From Acanthococcus lagerstroemiae (lineage: Eukaryota; Arthropoda; Insecta; Hemiptera; Eriococcidae), in NCBI GenBank assembly GCA_031841125.1, contig CM063109.1, forward strand, positions 22,911,321 to 22,975,320: a DNA stretch of 64,000 bases, read 5' to 3'. Both the position numbers and the translations under genes were made by a program. The notes below the pieces were generated by a model, which worked only from the letters and a program-made list of their open reading frames with translations, had not been told where the DNA came from and made no database searches. Positions 22,386-33,644 of this stretch are shown in pieces. How positions within the stretch are numbered: position 1 is the first letter of the stretch; the number at the start of each line of letters is the position of its first letter.

Positions 22386-22991
22386 AAAAGGACAAGTACC
22401 TTAAAACTCGAGATGGTCGACGAATACAAGTACTTAGGACAAACTGTATCTTTCAAAAACAGAAGTGATAAGGAAATAGAAATTCGTATAAATAATTCAT
22501 GGAAAGCATTTTGGGCACAAAAACATATTTTTAAAAGCAACATGAAAATTAAAACAAAAGCAAAAATCTTAAGTACTTGTGTACTCCCAGTGGCGACATA
22601 TGGGGCCCAAACGTGGCCAATAGCTAGAAGACATTTAAAGAAGTTAAAAGTTATGCAAAATTCAATGTTTAGGAGCATCTTAAAAATCAAACTAAAGGAC
22701 AAAATTAAGCTTCTGGACATCAAAGGAAAAATTAATGTAAAGGATATTGGCTACATAATCAGAAAACTAAAATGGAAATATGCGGGGCACTTGATGAGGG
22801 AAAAGAACTTCAAATGGCACAAGACTGTAACCGATTGGACCCCATATGGCCACAAACGTGCAAGGGGGCGGCCGATGTTACGCTGGAGAGACGACTTTAA
22901 GGAGCTGGGGAGAAAATGGATAAGATTGGCGAGAGATCGCGATATATGGAGAGAGATGGTGGAAACCTATGCCCTCCAATGGGCGGGGTAG
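22380..22991 (+). pseudogene. LINE ORF2, C-terminal domain (frameshifted)
   Basis: Continues ORF2 in a new frame after the slip at about 22385. It shows EYKYLGQTVSF (residues 15-25), ATYGAQTW (72-79), MFRSILKIKLKDKI (96-109), KYAGHLMR (133-140) and GRPMLRWRDDF (163-173), the conserved C-terminal block of RTE-like elements. It then runs to a stop at 22989-22991 shortly before the TTA tail. It lacks a start of its own. Confidence 0.88.
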
Positions 22992-23038
22992 CTGGCACAG
23001 CCCACCTACCCAAGGTTACATTATTATTATTATTATTA

Positions 23039-23128
23039 TCAACCTTTCAAATAACGTTCGATACTCAGCTTGAAACCTTCTGCTTTTGACTGACGAGTCT
23101 CTAACAGGGGTCCAGGGTACTTCATTTT
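23039..23128. other. spacer between LINE tail and MITE
   Basis: Short sequence with no recognised feature. Confidence 0.4.
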
Positions 23129-23358
23129 CAGAAACGAAATTTGACTTTCAGTTTGGAAAGGCGGAGAAGAAAAATTTGCCGACAAATATTTTTTGAAGAC
23201 TAAAAATTCATCGAAATATTTTGTAATTGAAAAAGAAAATAAATAAATAAACAAACATGCATAAAAAATGAAAATTCAAATGAACAAAAATTTGCCGACT
23301 GCCAAATTATTGGGGGAGGGGTTCCAACCCTCCACACACCCCTATAGTTTCGCCCCTG
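23129..23358. mobile_element. MITE, TIR CAGRGRCGAAACT, copy 2
   Basis: It starts CAGAAACGAAATTTGAC and ends AGTTTCGCCCCTG (reverse CAGGGGCGAAACT). It shares AAAAATTTGCCGACAAATAT and AAATTTGCCGACTGC with copy 1 at 16235-16519. It is shorter by internal deletion and has no coding capacity. Confidence 0.7.
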
Positions 23359-25916
23359 AATAAATGTGCTGTGGCTGACTCAGGCCTTACTGTCAGTAAA
23401 CCAACGTTCAGCCGTCACAACAGTATTCTGACTGCTGAACACAGTTTTTTTGGTTGTTTTTTTCCATTTCCCAAATTCCATTTTTGATACTAACTGGCTT
23501 TCGTTCTCATGGCTTCAATTATTTTATAACTTGGTCGGCGGCTCGAACTTCGGCCCCGCTCTCTCACCGCGAGTAATATAGCAGAGGTGAAGACAACGGA
23601 GGCATAAAAAATCTTGGTGAGTATCTGTGAAAGTTTGAAATCGATAGCAGGGTCGGATATCACATCGATCTCTTTTGCAGTACGGATCGTGATTGTAGTA
23701 TTTTGGAGCCTAGTTTTTGAGACTCCTAGCAGCTTCTTGTTCTTTTTTACCGACTTTTCGAAGAATTCGAAAGGAGGTATTGTTTTTGTTCATAGGGTGG
23801 GGGTTTGAGGTCAGAGTGAATTTTCTTGACGTTTTGAGGTGTGAGGAGTTCGAAAATATCATTCATTCTATTTCAGGTATCCTTATATATATATATATAT
23901 ATATATATAGGTATATATATGTACAAAATTTTGAAACTGGAATAGCTCGAAGAGTGTAGGATCGAATTTTATGAAAATCAGATATGTTATAGAACAGCAC
24001 TTGAAGTTGTGCATGTGAAATTTTGGTGAGGATTCGCCGAAAGGGGGCTGTGGGGGAGAGGGTCAAACTTTTCTTTCGATTATTTCTCATCATCTCAGCT
24101 TGGGGACGAAAAAATATACTGGAACTCATTTGAAGAAAATTTCATTTTACATATTTTTAGTTATTATCATTTTTCGCAGCACCCCAAAGGGGAGGGAGAT
24201 AACCGGGGTAGAAAATTGGGATTTAGTGTTAAAAATGTGGTCAATTTTTCTACGTGTCGAAAATGTCGAGATATCGACCTTTCGATATAATGCGTTTATT
24301 CAGATTCATTCCCAACAATAGTTGTAAGTCGTCGGTACTGCTATTGTTAGCAAGCTAAGCAGTTACTGGTATCAGTTCTTTTATTTGAACTCTGTCCATG
24401 TAAATTCGTGTTGCCTGCATTTGAACTACCACGCGTCTAAATTCGTGCTGTGTGTATTTGAACTATTTGTGTTGTTTTGAAGTGTGTCGCTTGTTTTCCT
24501 TTAACGTTATCCCATTTTTGCTGTTTTGTTGAGTTTTTGTTTTATTTTTCGAGATCTCTGTTATGGTTGTTTTTATGGTTAAAAGTTCCTCTTAGTTATT
24601 TTTTTCGGTTTTTTCTTCTGTTTCTATTCTGTTGAATTTTTTGCATACAGCTTTCATTTTTCCTAGTCATGCCATTAAGTCCTCCCATCCAACCTCTTTC
24701 GACATCCATCCCGAAGATTTTTTCGATGTAGCAAGGCACGCGAAGAAAATCTACTATGTCGTAACAGTTTGTCGACGCGCTCCTCCTTTACAACACCCCG
24801 CGGAGGAAAAATGCAATTGCGTGCGTATTTCCGCGCTCAGCGATACTGATCGGTTATATTATTTTTCGGTACCTTAGCAGTCAAAGCCATCAGTCGGAAT
24901 TTCGACAGCAACTTTTGACGTTCCTTTTCGGCTCTCGACTGGAACGTCCGCCGCCACCGAAAATTCAGTCGTAAGTTTGGCTTTAATTAGAAAAGTCTTC
25001 TCGCGTGCTTCACTGTAGTTCTTGAGACCTACATATATTAAAAGAGAAGAGACGCAGAAAACTCGTCGAACGTGGTTTTGCGGAAATCTGACGTTAGCGT
25101 CACTGTCACAGACCCTCGACCCTCCTAAGAAAATGCATGCATTCTCGAACTACCCAGGATCAAATCGTCGAAATGACGTTAGCGTACATGGTAGAAATTT
25201 TGTATCTGCCCCAGAAGTATTGTGAAAGGTGAAAAATAACTGCCTTTATCACTGCTACAAATGAATTCAGCTCTTACGAATGAAAAAGTGGAGTTTAGAT
25301 CATTTTTCTACATTCACATAGCTTAGGGAAGAAACTGACAATACGTGTTATTAATGGGTTTAGTCTTCCTTAATCTTATGCAACTCAGTCCATTTGGAAC
25401 ATTTTCGCGCACTGTGCCTATGTTATCTTTTGACATCACGTATAATTTATTCCCCCCCCCTAAGGACCTCTGTTGAGGCTTCCGGTGACAGAAGTTGAAG
25501 TACTTTCTGTTTCACTGGACCTGGTTTATCAGTCATCTTCAGTTCGCTTCTCAACCTTTGGTCCATCCTCTCTGGAATTCCATTAATAGCGAAGTGACCA
25601 GGCACTGGGAATTTCTGGGAATCTCATGCGAGTGCAGCACAGTAATCCGTCCAAAGTGCTTGCAAGTATCAAGTTTGCCGATAAAATGTAAGTTTTCCCA
25701 GACATATTTCAGAGCAAATTCGCAAAATCTCAGGTGGCAAATCCGGACGGTAGTTGGAAACATTTCAGCAGTGTTGACTTTTATTTTTATTTTTGCGCGC
25801 TTGTTGATTTTAAAAATGTTTTTTAGTTGGCGAAATGGAGTCCTCGGGTGGTACGTAGAATTGCATGGATAGTTAGCAAAATTCCCAGAGTGTTCATTTT
25901 TTATTTTAGAATTTTT
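23359..25916. other. unassigned region with a TA microsatellite
   Basis: No gene family or transposon terminus was recognised. A (TA)n microsatellite occupies about 23883-23920. A 9-base C run lies at 25452-25460. Confidence 0.45.
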
Positions 25917-26173
25917 ATTATTAAGTGATTAACTCGACTCGGCAGAACGTGGTCCTTCGTTTTTTTAGATTTCGATGATAGAGGCGCATATGGCGATGCA
26001 CGCATGCCACATTGGCCCCGGGACACCACACCCACTATCCCGGAAACGCCTCGAATGGGCCTGCGTCAAAATATGGGGGATCGCTTTGAGGTAGCTCCTG
26101 CTACCCCCATTTCTCCTGTCGCCTCCTCACCGTTTTTTCAGACTTGTTGATTGTGATACAGTTTTTTCTTAGT
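25917..26173 (+). repeat. 257-base direct repeat, left copy, flanking LINE fragment
   Basis: It begins ATTATTAAGTGATTAACTCG and ends TTTTTTCTTAGT. The same sequence recurs at 27720-27975 with about ten substitutions and one indel. The LINE coding sequence starts right after this copy and its A-rich tail ends right before the other. It behaves as a target-site duplication, though an unusually long one. Inside it, from about 25988, lies TATGGCGATGCACGCATGCC, a block also found at 41886 and, diverged, at 49261. Confidence 0.85.
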
Positions 26174-27606
26174 CAGACAATACAACATTGAAAACATTTG
26201 CAAAAATTCTGTCAAGGCCACTTGCTTCAATATTTAACTGCGTGCTCTCCTCGGGTCTATCCCCAGAGCAGTGGCAGCTCTCCGGGATTGTTCTTTTCCA
26301 TAAAAAGGGTGATAGAACGGTCATTAACAATTACCGTCCTATCAGCTTGTCTTCTAATGTTTGTAAGGCATTTATGAAAATCCTAAAACAAAAGATTTAC
26401 CCTGTGCTGGATGCGCAACAACCAAACGAGCAGGCCGGCTTCAGAAAAAACTTTAGTACTATTGACCATATTCACACTTTAGGGCAAATCTTCGGAAAAA
26501 ACTACCGAATTTCAATCAAAAATAGCAGTGATGTTCATTGACTTTCATAAAGCTTTCGATTCTCTATATCATGATAAAATCTGGGTTAGTCTTATGAGAC
26601 AAGGAATACACTTCAAAATTGTTAGGTTACTGAAAGAACTATATGCTAAATCGGAAGCCATAATCAACCTAGAAGGGAACGAGAAGTTTAAAATCAGGAG
26701 AGGGGTCAAACAGGGGGACCCACTATCACCCAATATCTTTAATGCGGTTTTGGAGGAAATTTTTAGAAAAGTTGATTGGAGAGGGAAGGGACTAGTAATG
26801 GGGCAAAATATCACTTTTGGCGAATATAAATACCTAAACAATCTAAGATTTGCAGATGATATAGTCCTAATTGGGAAAAATAGTGGGGAACTCGAAGCAA
26901 TGGCGGAGGACTTGAGGAGAGAAAGCAAGGAGATGGGTCTTTCAATCAATTATGACAAAACCAAAATTATAACAAATATTAATCAATTTAGGGATATCTT
27001 CATAGATGGTAACAAAGTCGAGGTAGTCGAGGAATATAAATATTTGGGTCAGTTAATGTCACTAGAAAACAGAATAAAAAAGGAACTAAAAATCCGAAGA
27101 GCCAATGCCTGGAAGGCTTTCTGGGCTCAAAGACCCATCTTCAAAGGGAAGCTCAATCTGAGCGCAAAAATAAAAGTCCTCGAGAGTACTGTCTACCCTG
27201 TTCTGACTTACGGGGCGCAAACTTGGGCCTGCACTACAAAACAAGTCCGAAAAATGGAGACCACGCAACATGCCATGCTTAGGAGTATTTTGGGTACAAA
27301 ACTCAAGGATAAAGTCCATATTCCGGAATTTTCAAAAGATCAAAAACAAAAAACATAGTCTCGGCCATTAGAAAACTAAAACTTAACTATGCAGGGCATG
27401 TTGCGAGGGAATCCAGAAATAAATGGAATAGGGTCGCCTCCTTCTGGACTCCAGTGGATGGTAAAAGAAAAGTCGGGAGGCCACGGAAAAGGTGGAGCGA
27501 TGAGGTGGTCGAGGTGGCGGGCCCTAACTGGGCGAACAAAGCCGCCAACAGGAAGATGTGGGTTGATCTGACCTACGCTTATACCCAGAAATGGGTGGCT
27601 GGGTGA
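26174..27606 (+). pseudogene. LINE ORF2 reverse transcriptase, truncated and frameshifted
   Basis: RT relic. The first frame (to about 26530) has EQWQLSGIVLFHKKGDR, NYRPISLSSNVCKAFMKIL and EQAGFRKNFSTIDHI. After a frameshift near 26520 the second frame has motif A FIDFHKAFDS, motif B RGVKQGDPLSPNIFN, motif C LRFADDIVLIG and EYKYLGQLMS. A second shift in the A-run near 27345 leads to KLNYAGHVARE and GRPRKRWSDE, ending at a stop at 27604-27606. All catalytic Asp residues are retained. It is a different subfamily from the LINE at 18.5 kb. Confidence 0.88.
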
Positions 27607-27719
27607 GGGACGTGAACAAGGTACCTCACTTACCTAAATTATATGTATGTATTAGTATAAAACTGGTACCTATTCTGTATGCCTCACTGAGCCTATGACC
27701 TCAAAATAAAAATAAAAAT
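26174..27719 (+). mobile_element. 5'-truncated LINE between long direct repeats
   Basis: A truncated RTE-like LINE. The first codons after the left repeat already align with ORF2 just before the RT domain (D-N-T-T-L-K-T-F-A-K). The element ends in an (AAAAT)n-type tail at about 27703-27719, immediately before the right repeat. About 1.55 kb in total. The 5' endonuclease region and ORF1 are absent. Confidence 0.85.
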
Positions 27720-27975
27720 ATTATCAAGTGATTAACTCGACTCGGCAGAACGTGGTCCTTCGCTTTTTAAGATTTCGATGATAGAGGCGCGTATGGCGAT
27801 GCACGCATGCCAAATTGGCCCCGGGACACCACACCCACTATCCCGGAAACGCCCCAAATGGGACTGCGTCAAAATATGGGGGATCGCTTTGCGGTAGCTC
27901 CTGCTACCCCATTTCTCCTGTCGCCTCCTCACCGTTTTTTCAGACTTGTTGATTGTGATACAGTTTTTTCTTAGT
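27720..27975 (+). repeat. direct repeat, right copy, flanking LINE fragment
   Basis: Right-hand partner of 25917-26173, starting ATTATCAAGTGATTAACTCG directly after the LINE tail and ending TTTTTTCTTAGT. Similarity fades after that point. Confidence 0.85.
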
Positions 27976-28273
27976 GAGATAAACGATCGAGTTCTCGGGT
28001 GGTAGAATCGAACTGACAGTTGACAAAATTTCCAGGTATTTTTAACTTGCTGATTTTACAAAATGCTTGTCAAAAATCGGATCAGCGGGTGTTTTGCATT
28101 CGTGTTTTTTTTTTTCAATTTGTTGATTTAAAAAGCCTTGTTAACTGTAAACTTGAGTCCTCATTCGGAAAAATCGGATCTATTCATTTTTGATTTCACC
28201 TGAATCGGCAGAAGCTGTGTTGAATTTTTTTAGATTTGCTGATTTTAATAAAGTTAGTCGCGAAGCTTGCTGA

Positions 28274-28631
28274 TAGGGATGGGAACGACATCGATAATAT
28301 CGATAAATATCGTCAATGTGATGAATATCGGAAAGTACCAATATCAAGGACAGGATATCGATACTTTCGATAACTAGTTTTGTTGCTCGCTGTCAATGAA
28401 AATAGCCCTTTAAATATGTAGCTTAAGTCTCTTATGAGCTTTCATATCATGTGGAATATCCATTCAGTAGTTGTCAATCAAAGAAGCAGAGTAAAAATGA
28501 AGAGAAAAATGAAAAAGGTAGGTTGCGTACTGCTGCAGGTGTTATAACAATTGATATCGGTAATATCGATAGTTATCGATAAGAAGTTTGGAAATATCGA
28601 TGATGAAAACATTTGATATTTCCCATCCCTA
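28274..28631. mobile_element. hAT-like MITE, TIR TAGGGATGGGAA, 8-base TSD
   Basis: The left end TAGGGATGGGAA matches the right end in reverse. Flanking octamers CTTGCTGA (28266-28273) and CTAGCTGA (28632-28639) agree at 7 of 8. Both subterminal regions carry runs of ATCGATA / TATCGAT palindromes. No coding capacity. Confidence 0.78.
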
Positions 28632-28639
28632 CTAGCTGA

Positions 28640-30071
28640 TAACAGAAGCAGATAACGTGATGTCCGATCTCCAAGCGGATAGGCTGAACACCGAGCTCCA
28701 AGACCATATCAGTGTCTGGCGTCTCATGAAAATGGTTGAGGCACTGGTTCTGTGGATAGGAGAGTCAAGCTGTGAAGAGGTACGAGCGGGAACACCACCA
28801 GCAGATGGTGGCAATTGGCGTGCTGTTTGCCAAGTCTCATCTTCGCATCATTTTTTGCATCTAAGCCGAATTCTGGTGTGTCATTTACTGGACTAAACCA
28901 TCGAAGGCCAGTAAGATGAGGACAGCGGGTGGTACAATGTTAAAGGACTCGAGAGCAGGCCCCTCCAGTGCGGAAAATACCGGGAATTCGGTCGACCACA
29001 GTACACCTGTACCAAAACTATTCCCCAAAGACGTCTGTTACCGATGCGAGGAGAACTACTGCAAACCCTCGCTACATCACCGGCTCGAGTCGGGGCCAAA
29101 ATAGCAACCATCAAATGGTGGGTCACTCAAAATGTATTTTCAAGCGTAAATATTCCAGGTAAGTGAAGCAGGAGTGCTATCGGAGGAAAGCTAACGGCTT
29201 GGTACACCTGGGCATCGCACAACAGAAAAACAAAAGAGAGAGGAAGAGAGAGAGAGAGAAAAGAGCTCTATCGAGTTCTTTCACAAAATTTGTATTGCTT
29301 TTCGGTACCGCTACAGTGTACTGTATCTATTGGTAGCGTGAATGCGACTTGGCAGGGTGAAAAATCTAAGGTCGAGTGTTGAACGCCGCGGCTGCCAGCC
29401 AGAGGGTGAAACGACCACGGAGTAATCGAATTAAGGGTATGCGTGTTCGTTAATTGAGGTTAGTACTTTAAAACGTTGCGAAAGAACGGGTAGTCAACGT
29501 ATTCGAGGATATGGCCTGGAAAAAGTACCCTTCGCACAGTCGAGAGCGGACCTGGCGTGAACACATCGAGCGGAGAGAGAGTTGGGCGTTTCACCACTTT
29601 CTCCTCGAGCTGCAGTGCGCTCCAGATTACTCACAGCTCATTTCTTTCTCGATGTCTCCCTCAGCCAGAAAGTTTTTCTTTTTCAGTGTGTAATAACAGT
29701 CACTTTACTCGGCCATTTCCTACAACAATACTCAGGTTACGGAAATGATTTTTTGGAAATTCTGTGCAAGACCGCACTCACCAGCGGCTGATTTTGAGAA
29801 TTTTTCCAAAATTTTCCAAAACTCTGTACTACGAAATACGCGAGGTTTTTAGGCAGAAAGATTCTCTACGCAACTACTCGACCATTTTCTACCATACAAT
29901 TCGAAAAGAACGAATAATTGTCCGAGGACTTTCGGTGAGAAGGCTTAGTCGACTGCTGGATGCGAAAATTTCGTGACAGAAGGAGTTTTCACTCCAATAT
30001 TACTATGATGCTGTGGGTTTAAAGGGAGGGAGGGGGAGGGTAATTAACTGATAGAAAAAGTAAGTCTTTGG
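28640..30071. other. unassigned region with short open frames
   Basis: Several open frames of 60-80 codons lie on the plus strand (for example 28657-28896 and 28968-29162). One stretch reads VCYRCEENYCKP, which faintly recalls a zinc-knuckle, but no domain is convincing. A donor-like CCAGGTAAGT occurs at 29155-29164. I assign no function. Confidence 0.35.
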
Positions 30072-30252
30072 GAGTGCTAAACATAAACTGTAACTGACCT
30101 AAAAGAATGCCCTGCTTGGCCGATCGAGGGAAAAAAGGAGTGTACGTCGGGAAACCACGAAAAAAAACGTGGTTTTGAAAAGATCATACAACGGAAGTAC
30201 AGGAATGCAGACGACAAACGACGTTAGAATCGTGTTACACAGAAAGTACCCC
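30072..30252 (+). repeat. dispersed repeat, copy 2 (partner 4952-5133)
   Basis: Second copy of the repeat at 4952, with GAGTGCTAAACATAAACTG, TGCCCTGCTTGGCCGATCGA and then weaker similarity through GGAATGCAGA and AATCGTGTTAC. Confidence 0.6.
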
Positions 30253-31783
30253 AGGTCGGGCGGTTTGTACAAGAATATACGTCAGACGTTGGAAGGGATA
30301 CTGCGCCAATTTTTCTAACTCAGTAAAAAGCTAAGAGGGTTGTTCCCTTCCTGGGCACAGAAACTGAGTCAACGTAGACATTGAGCTATAGGATTAGGGA
30401 AATCTCTTACTTAAAACGTAGTCAGCAGAAGTTGAGATGCTACAGTGTGCAGCAACAAGTGTGTTGCATTCTGAATGAACAAAAATCTCCACTAAAAATT
30501 AAGATAAGAGAACCACTCCAGCAATACACTATAGGTACTATTTCGATTCTAATTTATTTTATCATCTTTTAAAAATGTTCAAAAAGCTAGCTTTAAATTG
30601 TTTTGATTTTCAGAATTCTTTAGAAGAATAAGGTGACTTCTCACATAAAACGTAACTTTAGTGACCAAATTTTTGAAAGGTGACTTAAGGTGACCAAGTG
30701 GCCGCCCTGTTTAGGACCCGGTTAGTGTCTTGTTGGTCACGGAAAAACTGGACATATATCTTTTGTATAATCCCAAAACTAAGGGTTAGAAAAACCCTCC
30801 GACGTTACTGCCTGATTACGCTATTGTACTTTTCATGACATCCAGCGTTCCCGTTGCCGCTCCCAAGTCATTAGAATCGGTTATATCGCAAGAAATTGAA
30901 GAAATTAAAAATGTATTGAAAAGTGTAGTGAAAAGTAGGCTTCGGTAATTTCAGCTTTTTACTTTTCATCTCGCTGTATTTCAACTTTACACTTTCCAAA
31001 TGCCCATCACTACATACAGGTGAGAACTGCGGCACATTTACTTCAACCCTCGAGAACGCCGATGCGATGGGGTTTTTTTCTTCCCGGTAAAATAATCTTC
31101 TAACCCAGATTTTTCATTTCTCACGGGCGTCCTCCGTAATCCATTCGCATTTCCGCGAGCCGCGTGCCGCCTCGCCCCAAAATCAATCTAGTTTGGATGC
31201 AATCGCTCGATGAGCTTACCGCCTAACGAAATATAACTTTCGATCAGACGACCCGTAACACCGAAGCGTCGATGTTCTCGTTTTTCTCTATACATGCTTA
31301 TGTGTATATGAAAACCAAATCCGGTATTTTTACAGATTTGATAAAAGTTTCGATAAAAGTCGACCGGCGAAAGGGTAGGTTGGAAAAAGAGACCAAAAAA
31401 AAAACCAACGAGCGTATTCGACTACGCGGCAATATTACAAAATGTTTGGTATTTTATATTCTCACTTATTTTGTAGACTTTTTTTTTCTTTATTTTTTCT
31501 TGTACTCGGTCTCGTTATATATTCATTGTGTTATCAAAATTCGAAGGGAGACGGGAAAGCAAGAAACCGTATTGAAATGTACTACGATAGTAAAAAAGAA
31601 AAAATATGTGATGTATGTTACATGCTTGTAAAGATTATGTCAGAAAATTATGGGAATCGTTCCTTTGTTCAAAATTTGCCAGATTTTGAAGGAAAAAAAT
31701 GACTCATTACAATGTTACGTATCGTCGAAGTCGCTTTCGGCACGTGTCCAATTTTACGCAAAACTGAGGGAAGATCGTCGCTG
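30253..31783. other. unassigned region
   Basis: No domain or transposon end was recognised with confidence. Near 30925-31015 there are opposed AAAAGTGTAGTG / ACTTTACACTTT blocks and a terminal ATGCCCATCACTA, reminiscent of a decayed hAT-type end without an identifiable partner. Confidence 0.35.
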
Positions 31784-31850
31784 TCTGGCCAAGTAGTAAC
31801 GTGCTCGCTTCTCAATCCCTGTATTTCAGGTTCGAATCCTACGAACGCCG
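31784..31850 (+). repeat. tRNA-like sequence, probable SINE head or tRNA pseudogene
   Basis: TCTGGCCAAGTAGTAACG (31784-31801) resembles an RNA polymerase III A box. AGGTTCGAATCCT (31828-31840) is a near-consensus B box at suitable distance. The acceptor-stem halves do not pair well, so a functional tRNA is unlikely. Confidence 0.5.
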
Positions 31851-32024
31851 GAACGCTATTGATATTCGAATACCCCCATTAATACCCTAGCGAACACAGC
31901 GACTACAGTATCAATCGAGATGAAAATAGCGCATCCTGTAAACCCCCCAATTTACATGAACAAGGCATCACAATCACAGGACGCGTTACCACCAGATCAG
32001 AAAGATCAGTGTTTGTCACCCCTA

Positions 32025-32182
32025 CTATAAGAATCGCGTAGGATGTTCACTAGCAACATAGCAGACACTCGTTGGTCTTAATGCAGTAGCGTTATCTTTG
32101 TCACACTTGCTATGAGAATCGCGTAGGATGTTTACTAACAACATTGCACACTCTTGTCGACCTTGTTGCAGTGGTGTTTGCA
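32025..32182 (+). repeat. diverged tandem duplication, about 84 bases per unit
   Basis: Two adjacent units share GAATCGCGTAGGATGTT (at 32031 and 32115), then ACTARCAACAT and TGCAGTRGYGTT. About 80 percent similar by eye. No coding capacity. Confidence 0.65.
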
Positions 32183-32612
32183 ACAAAGACCACAAAGAGT
32201 GAAACAGAGACTTGTTAATTTAAATGGCAGGGTGTTCACCAGCAAAAATAAACGTTCCTGAAGCGCATGCGCATGCTAAGTGATGGATGGGTGGATGCAA
32301 TAACTTCATTCTTCATCGACACTCATTATTTATACATACTGATACTGATCATAAGTTTTTGATACTACTGATTTTTTGTGGTGGGAAAGAGGAAAGGAGG
32401 GCGCAGACCCGCCAGTTCAACACCTGGGAAAAAGCACCACGCGACGCCACTGAGAAAGATTGGTACTGTGCGTGTGCACGCCATGGGCGGTTTACTCAAC
32501 ATCGTGAAATCCGTGGTCAGTAAGCGAACAACGGCTGCACACTCTTCGGCACCAAGAAGGAAAACTCTAATGCAACAAAAACGTGGGGAAAGCAACGACA
32601 CACTACTCCGAT

Positions 32613-33273
32613 GGGAGTTTGTAATTTGCACACACCTACTGAGTAATCTGCACACCATGTAAGTAGCAGTACATAAACTGGCTCGTGTAAATTGCACACG
32701 GTAAACGCTTTCAACTGAAAATCGTCTTGCGTATAATGCACACACGCTGTAACTTGTACGCCCCACTTAGGAGGTCAAGTCTGAAGGGGGTGATACAAGT
32801 ACATCGCATGGAGGCCACTGGCTGAGGTGTGTTTGGACTCACTTTTCTGAAACCGTCGGAAGTCTGCGACGCTTTTATGAATGACCTTCTCCTCATTCAG
32901 CCCCAGTGCCCGGAACTATCAAAGTTTAAAGAATATTTATTAACCAACTACTTGAACGACGATGCGATGTTTCCTCCTGCTTTATGGGCAGCTGAAACTG
33001 GCGATATTGACTGTACGACTAATACTCGCGAGTTATTTCATAGCAGGTTCAACGAATGCTTCTATTATCTTCTTATTCGCACAGAAATTTATCGACTTTC
33101 AAACAGAAACATACGTCACTATTCAAAGTGTAAATAGAGTAAAGAAGGTTAAGAGTTCGTGCACACTTTACTTGTTGTCCACGTCTGTGTGTTATTTACA
33201 TTGTGTATACCCTGCATTTTACTGAATTCAATGAGCGCAATTTCCACATTTGTGTGCAAATTACATACGCCCA
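32613..33273 (+). mobile_element. internally deleted MULE-like transposon
   Basis: Termini are GGGAGTTTGTAATTTGCACA and, in reverse at the right, GGGCGTATGTAATTTGCACA. Flanking octamers ACTCCGAT (32605-32612) and ACTCCGAC (33274-33281) match at 7 of 8. Variants of TAAWTTGCACAC recur inside both ends (about 32642, 32687, 32730, 33158), consistent with transposase-binding subterminal repeats. It contains a C-terminal MULE-type transposase fragment on the plus strand. At 661 bases it is too short to be autonomous. Confidence 0.75.
32829..33150 (+). pseudogene. MULE-type transposase C-terminal fragment
   Basis: The frame reads MFGLTFLKPSEVCDAF, then YLLTNYLNDDAMFPPALWA, CTTNTRELFHSRFNE. This is the order 'F..YL...Y....FPP..WA......TTN..ESFHS.FN' found near the end of insect MULE-like transposases. 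After FNECF the family continuation IFLFAQKFIDFQTETYV lies in a neighbouring frame (from about 33062), so there is one frameshift. The catalytic DDE core upstream is missing. It sits centrally in the TIR-bounded element at 32613-33273. Confidence 0.7.
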
Positions 33274-33644
33274 CTCCGACTAACCCTGCGCAAGAGAGAC
33301 GCGCGTCAGAACCGCGACCGCCAACGGCCGGCATCGGATGAGGCGCCTGAAGACAACAAGAGAAGATCAGAGATGCGGTCCTCACATCCACGATGAAGGA
33401 AATTCGGGGCTTGTTCATTCAACTTTCAAAAGTTGAGTTGATTAAACCTGATATGCTATTATTGTAGTAGACAGAGGAGATTATTACATCGCAAAAAAAA
33501 AAATTGAACAGCTTCACCTCCTTGGCTGCAGCCCAATAAGCACTCACATTGATTTTCACCATGTTCAGAGAATCACCCATGGACGCGATTTCAAACATTT
33601 CTATGGAGCTTACTACGTTACAGTTCTATTTGTCCTTCTGCCAT

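Larger units (their letters stand above)
18504..23038 (+). mobile_element. near-full-length LINE with two ORFs, RTE-like ORF2
   Basis: A non-LTR retrotransposon with ORF1 (343 codons) and ORF2 (endonuclease, reverse transcriptase, GRP...RW C-terminus). The 3' end is a (TTA)n microsatellite at 23022-23038, a tail form common in RTE-like elements. ORF1 is intact. ORF2 is inactivated by an approximately 420-base insertion in the endonuclease domain and a frameshift near 22385. Clade placement is tentative: the ORF2 motifs resemble insect RTE-like 'endonuclease-reverse transcriptase' entries, whereas an ORF1 of this size is not typical of classic RTE. Upstream sequence of uncertain extent also belongs to it. 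Confidence 0.85.

Noticed and set aside
28968..29162. Retroviral-type zinc knuckle (VCYRCEENYC) as gag
   Set aside because: The full CCHC spacing is absent and no neighbouring gag or pol sequence is visible.
30925..31015. hAT-like element ending ATGCCCATCACTA
   Set aside because: No matching left terminus or flanking octamer could be found.
31784..31850. Functional tRNA gene
   Set aside because: The B box is good, but acceptor and anticodon stems are poor.
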